Assembly (NCBI RefSeq): GCF_900078705.1 | Contig: NZ_FKIF01000010.1 | Span: 558,001 to 622,000 of the forward strand | Length of the DNA: 64,000 nucleotides | DNA from: Bordetella ansorpii | GTDB lineage: Bacteria > Pseudomonadota > Gammaproteobacteria > Burkholderiales > Burkholderiaceae_B | Direction: 5' to 3' | Part shown: positions 47,714 to 55,527 of the stretch, piece by piece | Layout: the number at the start of each line of letters is the position of its first letter | Position numbering within the stretch: position 1 is the first letter of the stretch | Notes under the pieces: generated by a model | Database searches by the model: none | What the model was told of the DNA's origin: nothing | Seen by the model: the letters and a program-made list of their open reading frames with translations, nothing else | Position numbers and translations under genes: made by a program

Positions 47714-47754
47714 TGGTGCATTCCGCACCATGATTTGCACCGTTGTGGTGCTTT
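47714..47754 (+). promoter_or_regulatory. NtrC-type binding sites upstream of glnA
   Basis: The sequence TTGCACCGTTGTGGTGCTTT (47735-47754) is a near-copy of the NtrC consensus TGCACC-N5-GGTGCA. Just upstream, TGGTGCATTCCGCACCA (47714-47730) is a second palindrome built from the same halves in the opposite order. They lie 50-90 bases upstream of the sigma-54 promoter, the usual distance for NtrC enhancers. The second palindrome could also act as a terminator for hemW. Confidence 0.75.
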
Positions 47755-47802
47755 GTTTTGGCCAATCCGGTCTCGTCTGCGGGGAATCCCGAGGTTCAGC
47801 CC

Positions 47803-47818
47803 TGGCACGGTTATTGCT
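47803..47818 (+). promoter_or_regulatory. Sigma-54 promoter of glnA
   Basis: TGGCAC (47803-47808) and TTGCT (47814-47818) with GGTTA between give a full match to the sigma-54 -24/-12 consensus TGGCACN5TTGCW. The transcript would start about 47830, some 50 bases before the glnA ATG. Confidence 0.88.
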
Positions 47819-47879
47819 TTGAATGTCATTGCCAGTCGGGCCGACTTTGCCCTACGACGTTTTTATCAATGGAGATGAC

Positions 47880-49292
47880 ATGGCAAGCCCCCAAGACGTT
47901 CTGAAACTGATCGCCGACAACGAAGTCAAGTTCGTTGACTTCCGCTTTACCGATACCGTTGGCCGCGAGCACCACGTGTCGGTGCCCGCCCACACGGTGG
48001 ACGAGGACAAGCTGGAAAGCGGCCAGGCCTTCGACGGTTCGTCGATCCCCGGCTGGAAGGGCATCGAAGCGTCCGACATGCTGCTCATCCCCGACGTGGA
48101 AACGGCCAACCTGGATCCGTTCCGCGAAGAGTCGACCCTGATCCTGTCGTGCGACGTGGTCGAACCGTCGGACATGAAGGGCTACGACCGTGACCCGCGC
48201 TCGCTGGCCAAGCGCGCCGAAGCCTACCTGAAGTCCTCCGGCCTGGGCGACACCGCCTACTTCGGTCCGGAACCCGAATTCTTCGTGTTCGACGGCGTGA
48301 CGTGGAACACCGACATGTCGGGCACCTTCGTCAAGATCAAGTCCGAGGAAGCGCCCTGGTCGACCGGCCTGGAATTCGAAGGCGGCAACATGGGCCACCG
48401 TCCGGGCGTCAAGGGCGGCTACTTCCCCGTGCCCCCGGTCGATTCGTTCCAGGACATGCGTTCGGAAATGTGCCTGGTGCTGGAACAGATGGGCGTGCCC
48501 GTCGAAGTGCACCACCATGAAGTGGCCGCTCCCGGCCAGCTGGAAATCGGCACGAAGTTCAGCACCCTGGTGCGCCGCGCCGACTGGAACCAGATCCTGA
48601 AGTACGTCGTGCACAACGTGGCCCACGCCTACGGCAAGACCGCCACGTTCATGCCCAAGCCGGTCGTCGGCGACAACGGTTCCGGCATGCACGTCCACCA
48701 GTCGATCTGGAAGGACGGCCAGAACCTGTTCGCGGGCAACGGCTACGCCGGCCTGTCGGAATTCGCGCTGTACTACATCGGCGGCATCATCAAGCACGCC
48801 CGCGCGCTGAACGCCATCACCAACCCCGGCACCAACTCGTACAAGCGCCTGGTTCCGCACTTCGAAGCCCCGGTCAAGCTGGCCTACTCGGCCCGTAACC
48901 GTTCGGCCTCGATCCGCATCCCGTACGTCGGCAACCCGAAGGGCCGCCGCATCGAGACGCGCTTCCCGGATCCCCTGGCCAACCCGTACCTGGCCTTCTC
49001 GGCCCTGATGATGGCCGGTCTGGACGGCGTGCAGAACAAGATCCACCCCGGCGATCCCGCCGACAAGAACCTGTACGATCTGCCGCCGGACGAAGACGCG
49101 AAGATCCCGACCGTCTGCGCGTCGCTGGATCAGGCCCTGGAAGCCCTGGACAAGGACCGCGAGTTCCTGACCCGCGGCGGCGTCTTCAGCAACGAAATGA
49201 TCGATGCCTACCTGGCGCTGAAGGAAGCCGACGTGCAGCGTCTGCGCATGACGACGCACCCGGTCGAATTCGACATGTACTACAGCCTGTAA
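47880..49292 (+). CDS. glnA: Glutamine synthetase type I
   Basis: A 470-residue enzyme making glutamine from glutamate, ammonia and ATP. The start [20 protein letters not shown] follows GGAG; a 19-codon upstream extension is open but lies in the leader. Motifs: [25 protein letters not shown], the ATP-binding [16 protein letters not shown] and [10 protein letters not shown]. The adenylylation Tyr is in KNLYDLPPD, about residue 399. It is regulated at the sigma-54 promoter by NtrC, encoded two genes downstream, and by adenylylation. Codon use in this gene looks more biased (many GAA/CTG) than in neighbours, as expected for a highly expressed gene. Confidence 0.98.
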   Translation: MASPQDVLKLIADNEVKFVDFRFTDTVGREHHVSVPAHTVDEDKLESGQAFDGSSIPGWKGIEASDMLLIPDVETANLDPFREESTLILSCDVVEPSDMKGYDRDPRSLAKRAEAYLKSSGLGDTAYFGPEPEFFVFDGVTWNTDMSGTFVKIKSEEAPWSTGLEFEGGNMGHRPGVKGGYFPVPPVDSFQDMRSEMCLVLEQMGVPVEVHHHEVAAPGQLEIGTKFSTLVRRADWNQILKYVVHNVAHAYGKTATFMPKPVVGDNGSGMHVHQSIWKDGQNLFAGNGYAGLSEFALYYIGGIIKHARALNAITNPGTNSYKRLVPHFEAPVKLAYSARNRSASIRIPYVGNPKGRRIETRFPDPLANPYLAFSALMMAGLDGVQNKIHPGDPADKNLYDLPPDEDAKIPTVCASLDQALEALDKDREFLTRGGVFSNEMIDAYLALKEADVQRLRMTTHPVEFDMYYSL

Positions 49293-49358
49293 TGGGCTCT
49301 GGGGCGGGCCTGGCGGCCAGCCCCCACGGCACGGCCGGCAGGCTCGTCCCGCTGGCGC

Positions 49359-49420
49359 GCAAGGCGGCGTTTCCGCCTTGCGGCAAGCCGTTGCCCGCGG
49401 GCAGGCCTCGCGCCTGCCCG
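49359..49420 (+). terminator. Two tandem perfect hairpins between glnA and ntrB
   Basis: GCAAGGCGG/CCGCCTTGC (49359-49381) and CGGGCAGGC/GCCTGCCCG (49398-49420) each form a perfect 9-bp stem with a 5-base loop, 16 bases apart. No U-run follows. They probably reduce read-through from glnA into ntrBC or stabilise the glnA mRNA end. Confidence 0.6.
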
Positions 49421-49488
49421 TGGTTTCCCGCGGCATCCGGCTGGCCTGGCCGGCAGGATGCCCGCCTCACGGCTCTGGTGCTTCAGCG

Positions 49489-50553
49489 ATGAATGTAGAC
49501 GCTTTTGATTTGCTCGCCACGTCCGTCTTCCTCGTGAACGAGCGCGGCTATATCGAATACGCCAACGCCGCCGCCGAAGACCTGTTCGGCAGATCGCGCA
49601 AGCAGTTGCGCGGGCTTTCCGCGGTCGGCCTGTACGACCATCCCGAAGACCTGCAATCCTCCATCGACGGAGCGGTCGCGGGCAAGTTCGCCGACGTGCG
49701 GCAACTGACGTCCCTGCGTCGCGCCACCGAATCGGTCGAAGTCACCGTCACCACCGTGGCGCTTACCGGGCAACCGTGGCCCGTCATGATAGAAACCCGC
49801 GAGATCGAGCAGCGCACGCTGGCCGACCGCAACCATCGCCTGGTCGAAGAGATCGAGTCGCATCGCGAGTTGCTGCGCAACCTGGCGCATGAGGTGAAGA
49901 ATCCCCTGGGCGGCCTGCGTGGCGCCGCCCAATTGCTGGAGGCCGAGCTGCCCAGCGCGGCGCTGACGGAATATACGCAAGTCATCATTTCCGAAGCCGA
50001 CCGCCTGCAGGCGCTGGTCGATCGCCTGAGCGGTCCGCAGCGCGTGCCCCTGAACGCCAAGCCGGTCAATATCCACGAGATCTGCGAGCGCGTGTGCGCC
50101 CTGATCCAGGCCGAGTTCCGCGATGGCCTGGGCCTGGTGCGCGACTACGACGCCTCGGTGCCCGACCTGCACGGCGACGCCGCGCGCCTGATGCAATCGG
50201 TGCTGAACGTGGCGCGCAATGCCGCGCAGGAACTGGTGCTGCAGAAGGCCGGCCCCGACGTGCCGCCGGCCCAGATCACGCTGCGCACGCGCGTGGCGCG
50301 CCAGGTGATGCTGGCGCACCGGCATCACCGGCTGGCGCTGGTGCTGTCCATCATCGATAACGGTCCGGGCGTGCCCGAACACATCCGCGACCGCATCTTT
50401 CATCCCCTGGTCACCGCCAGGCCGGGCGGTACCGGCCTGGGCCTTAGCCTGGCACAGGATTTCGTGCAACAGCACGGCGGCATCATCGAATTCGAGTCGC
50501 GGCCGCGGCATACCGAATTTCGGCTGGTCCTACCGATGGAGCCCCCACTCTGA
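49489..50553 (+). CDS. ntrB: Nitrogen-regulation sensor histidine kinase NtrB (GlnL)
   Basis: A 354-residue soluble kinase/phosphatase. The start MNVDAFDLLATSVFLVNERG begins a PAS domain (residues 1-115, with IEYANAAAEDLFGRSRKQLRG). The phosphoacceptor His is in LLRNLAHEVKNPLGG, about residue 134, and the ATP-binding domain has LSIIDNGPGVPEHIRDRIFHPLV and GGTGLGLSLAQDFVQQHGG. With PII it sets the phosphorylation of NtrC according to glutamine supply. Its TGA overlaps the ATG of ntrC (TGATG). Confidence 0.96.
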   Translation: MNVDAFDLLATSVFLVNERGYIEYANAAAEDLFGRSRKQLRGLSAVGLYDHPEDLQSSIDGAVAGKFADVRQLTSLRRATESVEVTVTTVALTGQPWPVMIETREIEQRTLADRNHRLVEEIESHRELLRNLAHEVKNPLGGLRGAAQLLEAELPSAALTEYTQVIISEADRLQALVDRLSGPQRVPLNAKPVNIHEICERVCALIQAEFRDGLGLVRDYDASVPDLHGDAARLMQSVLNVARNAAQELVLQKAGPDVPPAQITLRTRVARQVMLAHRHHRLALVLSIIDNGPGVPEHIRDRIFHPLVTARPGGTGLGLSLAQDFVQQHGGIIEFESRPRHTEFRLVLPMEPPL

Positions 50554-52043
50554 TGAAACCCGTCTGGATTGTCGACGACGATCAGGCCATACGCTGGGTG
50601 CTCGAAAAAGCCCTGGCGCGCGCCGGTATCGCCACCCGTAGTTTCTTCCAGGCCTCGGACGTGCTCGACGCGATGACGCGCGAGACGCCCTCGGTCCTGG
50701 TTTCCGATATCCGCATGCCCGGCGGCAACGGCCTGGAGCTGCTGCGCCAGATCAAGGAACGCTATACCGGGCTGCCCGTCATCGTGATGACGGCCTTCGC
50801 GGACCTGGACAGCACCGTGTCCGCCTTCCAGGGCGGCGCCTTCGATTACCTGGCCAAGCCCTTCGACATCAACGAAGCGGTCGCGCTGATCCAGCGCGCC
50901 ATGCAGGAATCCGAGCCGCACGACGAGTCGCCCGCGCAGGCCGAGGGCCAGCAGACCGGCGAGCGCTGGATGATGACGCAGTCCTCGTCCACGGCCATGC
51001 AGGAGGTGTTCCGCGCGATCGGCCGCCTGGCCCAGTCCAAGGTCACGGTGCTGATCACCGGCGAATCCGGCACGGGCAAGGAACTGGTGGCGCGGGCGCT
51101 GCATGGCCATGGCGCGCGCGCCAACGGTCCGTTCGTGGCCCTGAACGCCGCAGCCATCCCGCGCGACCTGCTGGAAGCCGAGCTGTTCGGCCATGAGCGT
51201 GGCGCCTTCACGGGCGCCAATACGCTGCGCCGCGGCCGTTTCGAGGAAGCGCATGGCGGCACGCTGTTCCTGGACGAGATCGGCGACATGCCGATCGAAC
51301 TGCAGACGCGCCTGTTGCGCGTGCTGGCCGAGGGCAGTTTCTACCGCGTGGGCGGCGCGCAGCCGGTGCGCGTGGATGTGCGCATCGTGGCCGCCACGCA
51401 CCAGCCGCTGGAGCAGCGGGTCGAGCAGGGCCTGTTCCGCGAAGACCTGTTCCACCGCCTGAACGTGATCCGCCTGCGGCTGCCGCCGCTGCGCGAGCGC
51501 GTGGAAGACATACCCGCGCTGGCCAATCATTTCCTGGGCGTCAGCGCGCGTTCGCTGGGCGTGCCGGTCAAGCGCCTCACGCCCGAGGCCACCGCGGTAC
51601 TGACCCGCTTCGATTTCCCGGGCAACGTGCGGCAGCTGGAGAACTTCTGCCACTGGCTGACGGTGATGGCGCCGGGGCAGACCATCGACCGCAACGACCT
51701 GCCGCCCGAGATCCGCGCGGTGGAGCAGTCGCCCGCCGTGTCGCCGCCCGCGCGCGCGGTGGCGCTGGCCGAGTCGCCCGTGACGGGCGGCGGCGTGGTC
51801 TATCCGGATGAGCCGATTCCGGCCGGCAGTTGGCAGGACGCGCTGCTGCGCGACGCCCAGCGCCGCCTGGAGCGCGGCGAGCCGGCCGTCATGGCCACGC
51901 TGACCCGGCAGTTCGAGAAGATCCTGCTGCAAAGCGCGCTGGACGCCAGCCGTGGCCGCCGCGTGGAAGCGGCGTCGCGCCTGGGCATCGGGCGCAATAC
52001 GATCACGCGCAAGCTGCGCGAACTGGGCATCGAGGACGAATAG
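50553..52043 (+). CDS. ntrC: Nitrogen-regulation response regulator NtrC (GlnG)
   Basis: A 496-residue sigma-54 activator. The receiver domain has the phosphoacceptor Asp in VSDIRMPGGNG (about residue 52) and the conserved Lys in YLAKPFDINE. The AAA+ domain has Walker A GESGTGKELVARALHG, the sigma-54-contacting GAFTGA at residues 217-222, and Walker B GGTLFLDEIGDM. The Fis-type DNA-binding helix-turn-helix is at the C-terminus (VEAASRLGIGRNTITRKLRELG). It activates glnA from the two palindromic sites upstream of that gene. A strong terminator follows. Confidence 0.97.
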   Translation: MKPVWIVDDDQAIRWVLEKALARAGIATRSFFQASDVLDAMTRETPSVLVSDIRMPGGNGLELLRQIKERYTGLPVIVMTAFADLDSTVSAFQGGAFDYLAKPFDINEAVALIQRAMQESEPHDESPAQAEGQQTGERWMMTQSSSTAMQEVFRAIGRLAQSKVTVLITGESGTGKELVARALHGHGARANGPFVALNAAAIPRDLLEAELFGHERGAFTGANTLRRGRFEEAHGGTLFLDEIGDMPIELQTRLLRVLAEGSFYRVGGAQPVRVDVRIVAATHQPLEQRVEQGLFREDLFHRLNVIRLRLPPLRERVEDIPALANHFLGVSARSLGVPVKRLTPEATAVLTRFDFPGNVRQLENFCHWLTVMAPGQTIDRNDLPPEIRAVEQSPAVSPPARAVALAESPVTGGGVVYPDEPIPAGSWQDALLRDAQRRLERGEPAVMATLTRQFEKILLQSALDASRGRRVEAASRLGIGRNTITRKLRELGIEDE

Positions 52044-52077
52044 GCGTACACGCCGGTCGTCTGTTCGTCCTGGTGTG

Positions 52078-52107
52078 GGCGGGCCCTTGCGGGGGCCCGC
52101 CTTTTTT
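52078..52107 (+). terminator. Terminator after ntrC
   Basis: GGCGGGCCC (52078-52086) pairs with GGGCCCGCC (52093-52101) and is followed by six T. A textbook intrinsic terminator. Confidence 0.9.
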
Positions 52108-52178
52108 CGGGGCGCCATCGAGGGCACGCCGCGCCGCCATGCGGGCTGGCGTGCGCACGGCGCCCGAAGCGGGTGCCT

Positions 52179-52664
52179 TCAGTCCAGCAACTGGGCCAGC
52201 CGCCAGGTGTCCAGGAATGCCAGGACGTCCACGATCTTGCCGTCTTGCATCCTCATGTGCCAGGCGTAGCTGTTGTCGTAGGCGCTGCCGTCCTTGGCCG
52301 TGGCGCGGCCCTGCCAGACCACGATCACCGCGTCGCCCTGGGCATGCACCTGCTGTACTTGCGGCACGATGGGCGTGGACAGCCGCGCGGTGATCGGGGC
52401 CACCGCCGTGTTCATCAGGTCTTTCTTCGAGCGGTAGACGCCGGAGACCGGGCTGTTGCCGGCCACGGTCCAGCGCACGTCATCGTGCAGCAGGTCGAAG
52501 ACGGAGCCCTGGCCCAGCCGCCACCGCTCGAAGGCCTGCCTGACCAGTTTCTCGTTGGCTTGCGCCGGGCCGCCGCGGGCGGATTCGGCGTGCGCGGTCA
52601 CGGTCAGCGCCATGCTCAGCAGCAGGCCCGATGCCAGGGCGAGGGGAAAGGTGCGAATTGCCAT
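52179..52664 (-). CDS. Exported SnoaL/NTF2-like protein
   Basis: A 161-residue protein with a signal peptide (LALASGLLLSMALTVTAHA, cleavage near AHAES). The mature part is a SnoaL-like fold of about 125 residues: LVRQAFERWRLGQGSVFDLLHDDVRWTVAGNSPVSGVYRSKKDL and AYDNSYAWHMRMQDGKIVDVLAFLDTWRLAQLL. Such domains bind small molecules or act as ketosteroid-isomerase-like enzymes; no catalytic residues can be named. It is convergent with ntrC and divergent from the STN gene region. Confidence 0.8.
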   Translation of the reverse strand: MAIRTFPLALASGLLLSMALTVTAHAESARGGPAQANEKLVRQAFERWRLGQGSVFDLLHDDVRWTVAGNSPVSGVYRSKKDLMNTAVAPITARLSTPIVPQVQQVHAQGDAVIVVWQGRATAKDGSAYDNSYAWHMRMQDGKIVDVLAFLDTWRLAQLLD

Positions 52665-52943
52665 GCCGGATCTCCTTCGGTGAAGAAGGCGCGGGCGTGC
52701 GCCGTCCTATCGTCATGGTAGGAAGCGGCCGGTTCGCTGCGAAGGCGGGTTTCTCTTCCATCCTTGCCCAATGCGATGGATGGCCGTCCAGAAGGGGACG
52801 GCGCGGGGCGATGCCGCAACGGGCGGGCCGTGCGCGAGAGGACAGGACTCGCGGGACGCTCCGGCGCCGCGGCGCGCGGTCCGGACGCCCGGGGCTCTTG
52901 CAGGATCGGCGGGGCGCGGGTTCGCGCATGACCGAACGTCGAA

Positions 52944-52977
52944 CCGTAACAAAACCGTCATTCCTCGCCCGCAAAAT
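52944..52977 (+). promoter_or_regulatory. Pho-box-like promoter upstream of the STN-sigma-FecR genes
   Basis: CCGTAAC-AAAA-CCGTCAT (52944-52961) has the 7-4-7 form of a PhoB box (CTGTCAT-N4-CTGTCAT); the second unit matches 6 of 7, the first 4 of 7. CAAAAT (52972-52977), 10 bases further, is the right distance for the -10 box of a PhoB-dependent promoter. The gap 52665-53086 holds no convincing gene; it carries this site, a leader, and the promoter of the divergent SnoaL-like gene. Confidence 0.55.
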
Positions 52978-53086
52978 GCGGTGTTTTTCAGGGTGGGGTA
53001 AGAACATTGCCGGTGCGACCGTTCGCAGCGTCAGCATGCCCTTGGTTCATCGGCGCCGCCCCGTGCGGGGCTTCAGTGCGGCAGGC

Positions 53087-53812
53087 ATGCCCGTCCCCCT
53101 GAACCGTCATCGGGCCGCCGCCTGGGCGCTGGGCGTTGCCGGACTGGCCGCGCCCCTGTGCGCCTGGCCGGCGGGAGGCGCAATCGTCGATGCCGACGCC
53201 GCGCAGTCCGCCGACGAGGCGCTCTTGCTTTTCGACATCCCCGCCCAGCCCCTGGAGGCCGCACTGGATCAGTTCGCCGTCGTGACGGGCCGCTCGGCCC
53301 TGTTCAGCAGCGCCATGGTCGCCGACCGCACGTCCGCGCCGGTGCGCGGCCGCTACACGCCCGAGCGCGCCTTGCGCCACATGCTGGCGGGCACGGGCCT
53401 GGCCGCGCAGCAGGCCGTTGCCGGCCGGGTGGCCGCCTTCGTCATCCGCCAGGCGGACCCGGCGGACGAGGGAAGCAACGCGGCTGGCCGCAATCCCGTG
53501 GCGCAGGCACGCCTGGCGGCCTACGACGAACTGCTGCAGGACCGCGTCTGGGTGGCCCTGTGCGCCCGGCCGTTGACGGCCGCGCCGAACTACCAGTCGG
53601 TGCTGCGCTTCGAAGTCACGCAGTCCGGCCGCCTGGGCGATCCCCGGCTGGTCGGCTCGACCGGCGATCCGCGCCGCGACGCCGCCTTGCTGGATGCATT
53701 GGGCAGTGTGCGCATCGGCCAGCCGCCGCCCGCGGAACTGGTCCAGCCCGTCACCCTGCTGATCCTGCCCGGCCGCGCCGACCGTGCCCACTGCCCGGGA
53801 GCGCGCGGCTAG
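53087..53812 (+). CDS. Exported STN-domain protein with TonB-C-like end, VreA-like signalling component
   Basis: A 241-residue protein. ATG at 53087 gives the best signal peptide (NRHRAAAWALGVAGLAAPLCAWPAG); an ATG at 53036 would add 17 residues, and neither has a strong ribosome site. Residues about 45-125 form an STN domain (FDIPAQPLEAALDQFAVVTGRSALF, APVRGRYTPERALRHMLAGTGL), the signalling module of TonB receptors and secretins. The C-terminal 100 residues resemble a TonB-C fold (VLRFEVTQSGRLGDPRLVGSTGDPRRDAALLDAL). There is no beta-barrel. This is the plan recalled for P. aeruginosa VreA. Its stop is two bases before the sigma-factor ATG, so the two are coupled. Confidence 0.8.
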   Translation: MPVPLNRHRAAAWALGVAGLAAPLCAWPAGGAIVDADAAQSADEALLLFDIPAQPLEAALDQFAVVTGRSALFSSAMVADRTSAPVRGRYTPERALRHMLAGTGLAAQQAVAGRVAAFVIRQADPADEGSNAAGRNPVAQARLAAYDELLQDRVWVALCARPLTAAPNYQSVLRFEVTQSGRLGDPRLVGSTGDPRRDAALLDALGSVRIGQPPPAELVQPVTLLILPGRADRAHCPGARG

Positions 53813-53814
53813 CC

Positions 53815-54324
53815 ATGTCCGAAGAAGTCAGGCTCCTGCTGCTGGACTTCCTGTCCAAGAACTACGGCGACCTGCGGCGCCGGCTGATGCATTTCCTGCG
53901 CAGCCCCGACCTGACGGACGACGCGCTGCACGACACCTGGCTGCGCGTGAAGCGGCTGGAGAACCAGTCGCCGGTGCTCAATCCGCGCGGCTTCCTGCTG
54001 CGCATGGCCGTCAATACGGCGTTGAACGACATCCGCAGCCAGAGCCCCATGGTGCCGCAGAGCGAACTGGACTCGGTGCTGGAGCTGGCCGATCCCGCTG
54101 CGGGACCGGAGCACATCGCCGCCGCGCGCTCGGACATGGCCGAGCTGGTGGCGGCCATGCAGCGCATGCCGCAGCGCCGCCGCGACGTGGTGCTGCTGGT
54201 GCGCTGGGAGGGCCTGACGCAGAAAGAGGTGGCCGAGCGCCTGGGCGTGTCGCTGCGCACGGTCGAGCTGGAGCTCAAGCGCGCCAACGATTTCTTCGCC
54301 GCCCGCCTGGGCGCGAGAAAATAA
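53815..54324 (+). CDS. ECF sigma factor of FecI type, VreI-like
   Basis: A 169-residue sigma-70-family factor with regions 2 and 4 only. Region 2 contains DLTDDALHDTWLRVKRLE and PRGFLLRMAVNTALNDIR; region 4 contains MQRMPQRRRDVVLLVRWEGLTQKEVAERLGVSLRTVELELKRA. The pattern is that of iron-starvation (FecI) sigma factors, but the locus has no TonB receptor. It should be held by the FecR-like protein until signalled through the STN protein. Its likely target sequences are the two elements at 54325-54357 and 55451-55485. Confidence 0.9.
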   Translation: MSEEVRLLLLDFLSKNYGDLRRRLMHFLRSPDLTDDALHDTWLRVKRLENQSPVLNPRGFLLRMAVNTALNDIRSQSPMVPQSELDSVLELADPAAGPEHIAAARSDMAELVAAMQRMPQRRRDVVLLVRWEGLTQKEVAERLGVSLRTVELELKRANDFFAARLGARK

Positions 54325-54357
54325 TTTGCGGGTTTCAGCATGCTCACGTGTCTTCCT
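54325..54357 (+). promoter_or_regulatory. Putative ECF promoter element A, before the fecR-like gene
   Basis: The sequence TTTGCGGGTTT...CTCACGTGTCTT begins right after the sigma-factor stop and matches element B (55451-55485) at 24 of 35 aligned positions. Conserved blocks are TTTrCGGGTTT and CrCGTGTCTT, with a constant gap of 11 bases. No gene product is encoded. The fecR-like ATG is about 85 bases downstream. Confidence 0.55.
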
Positions 54358-54440
54358 TATGAAAACCCGAATATTGCCGTGCGGCGGCATCGCATCCGCC
54401 GCGCGGGCGCGCCGGCGTGGCCGGCCAAGGTAACCCTCGC

Positions 54441-55442
54441 ATGACTGCATCCACGTCGTACGCCGGCGCGGCACCCGACCCCGACACGCTGCGCGAAGAA
54501 GCGGGCATCTGGCTCAACCGCCTGGTGCTGGGCGACGTCACGCAGGCGGAAATGCGCGCGTTTCGCCGCTGGCAAGGCGCCAGCGACGCGCATGCGGCGG
54601 CTTTCGAGGCGGCCAGGCGCCAATGGCATGCCATGAAGCCCGTGGCCGGCGAACTGCTGCGCACCGACGCGCGCGCGGCGGCGCGGCATGAGCGGCTGAA
54701 GGACGGCCCGCGCAGGCGTGGCCGGCGCGCCTTCCTGGGCGCGGCGGCCGGGGCGATGGCCACGGCCGCCGGCGTGGCGGTGTTCCATCCGCCCTTGGGA
54801 TTGTGGCCCGCGCCGGGGCTGTGGGGCGCCGATTACCGTACCGCCACCGGCGAGCAGCGCGCGGTGGCGCTCGCCGAGCGCGTCAACGTGGTGTTGAACA
54901 CGGACACGCGCATCCGGCGTGCGGGCCGGGATGGGACGCCGGGCATCGCACTGCTGGATGGCGAGGCGGCCATCGACCTGACCGGCCCCGGAGACCCGTT
55001 CGGCGTGCAGGCGGGCGCTGGCCGGGCGTGGGCGCAGACAGGCCATTTCCAGGTGCGCTATCTGGACGGCCAGGCCTGCGTCAGTTGCCTGGATGGCGAA
55101 GTGCGGGTCGAGCATCCCTTGGGCGCGCGCACGCTGCGGGCCCGCCAGCAACTGGTCTATGACGATCAGTCGCTCAGCGGCGTCGCGGGCATCGAACCCG
55201 AGGACGTGTCCGCATGGCGGCGCGGCGAACTGGTGTTCCATCGCACGCCGCTGGCGCAGGTGGTGGACGAGATCAACCGCTACCGGCCGGGCCGCGTGGT
55301 GCTGATGAACGACGCCAAGCGCCAGACGCCGGTGTCTGGCCGTTTCCGCACGGCGGTGCTGGACGAAGCCATTCTGCAGTTGCAGCACACTTTCGGCTTG
55401 CACGCGCGTGAATTGCCGGCGGGCGTGCTGTTGCTGAGCTGA
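54441..55442 (+). CDS. FecR-type sigma-factor regulator, VreR-like
   Basis: A 333-residue inner-membrane anti-sigma protein. The cytoplasmic FecR-N part (AGIWLNRLVLGDVTQAEMRAFRRW, ASDAHAAAFEAARRQWHAM) is followed by a membrane segment with a twin-arginine-like lead (RRGRRAFLGAAAGAMATAAGVAVF, about residues 98-118). The periplasmic FecR domain includes DYRTATGEQRAVALAERVNVVLNTDTRI, and the C-terminal STN-like segment (VFHRTPLAQVVDEINRYRPG...) should contact the STN protein. It would pass the signal from the STN protein and release the sigma factor. Element A lies upstream. Confidence 0.9.
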   Translation: MTASTSYAGAAPDPDTLREEAGIWLNRLVLGDVTQAEMRAFRRWQGASDAHAAAFEAARRQWHAMKPVAGELLRTDARAAARHERLKDGPRRRGRRAFLGAAAGAMATAAGVAVFHPPLGLWPAPGLWGADYRTATGEQRAVALAERVNVVLNTDTRIRRAGRDGTPGIALLDGEAAIDLTGPGDPFGVQAGAGRAWAQTGHFQVRYLDGQACVSCLDGEVRVEHPLGARTLRARQQLVYDDQSLSGVAGIEPEDVSAWRRGELVFHRTPLAQVVDEINRYRPGRVVLMNDAKRQTPVSGRFRTAVLDEAILQLQHTFGLHARELPAGVLLLS

Positions 55443-55450
55443 CGCAAAAA

Positions 55451-55485
55451 AGTTTACGGGTTTGCCAAAGCCCGCGTGTCTTTCC
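55451..55485 (+). promoter_or_regulatory. Putative ECF promoter element B, before the giant exoprotein gene
   Basis: AGTTTACGGGTTT...CCCGCGTGTCTTTCC, seven bases after the FecR stop, repeats element A (54325-54357): TTTrCGGGTTT and CrCGTGTCTT with the same 11-base gap. The first candidate exoprotein start is about 45 bases further. The repetition in two upstream regions, with coding sequence unlike each other on both sides, is the evidence. Confidence 0.6.
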
Positions 55486-55527
55486 AGGTAAGGGGATCGA
55501 CATGCCGGCGCCGCGAGGTGGGGGCTG

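Noticed and set aside
47714-47730. The palindrome after hemW as a pure terminator
   Set aside because: It is made of the same GGTGC/GCACC halves as the adjacent NtrC site and has no U-run, so a regulatory role is more likely, though termination cannot be excluded.
52746-52752. A third CGGGTTT upstream of the STN gene
   Set aside because: The second block (CrCGTGTCTT) is missing at the required distance, and the Pho-box-like promoter better explains expression there.
52631-53086. Open frame in front of the STN protein
   Set aside because: Open by G+C bias; it covers the Pho-box-like site, lacks domain sequence, and a signal peptide begins only at the chosen start.
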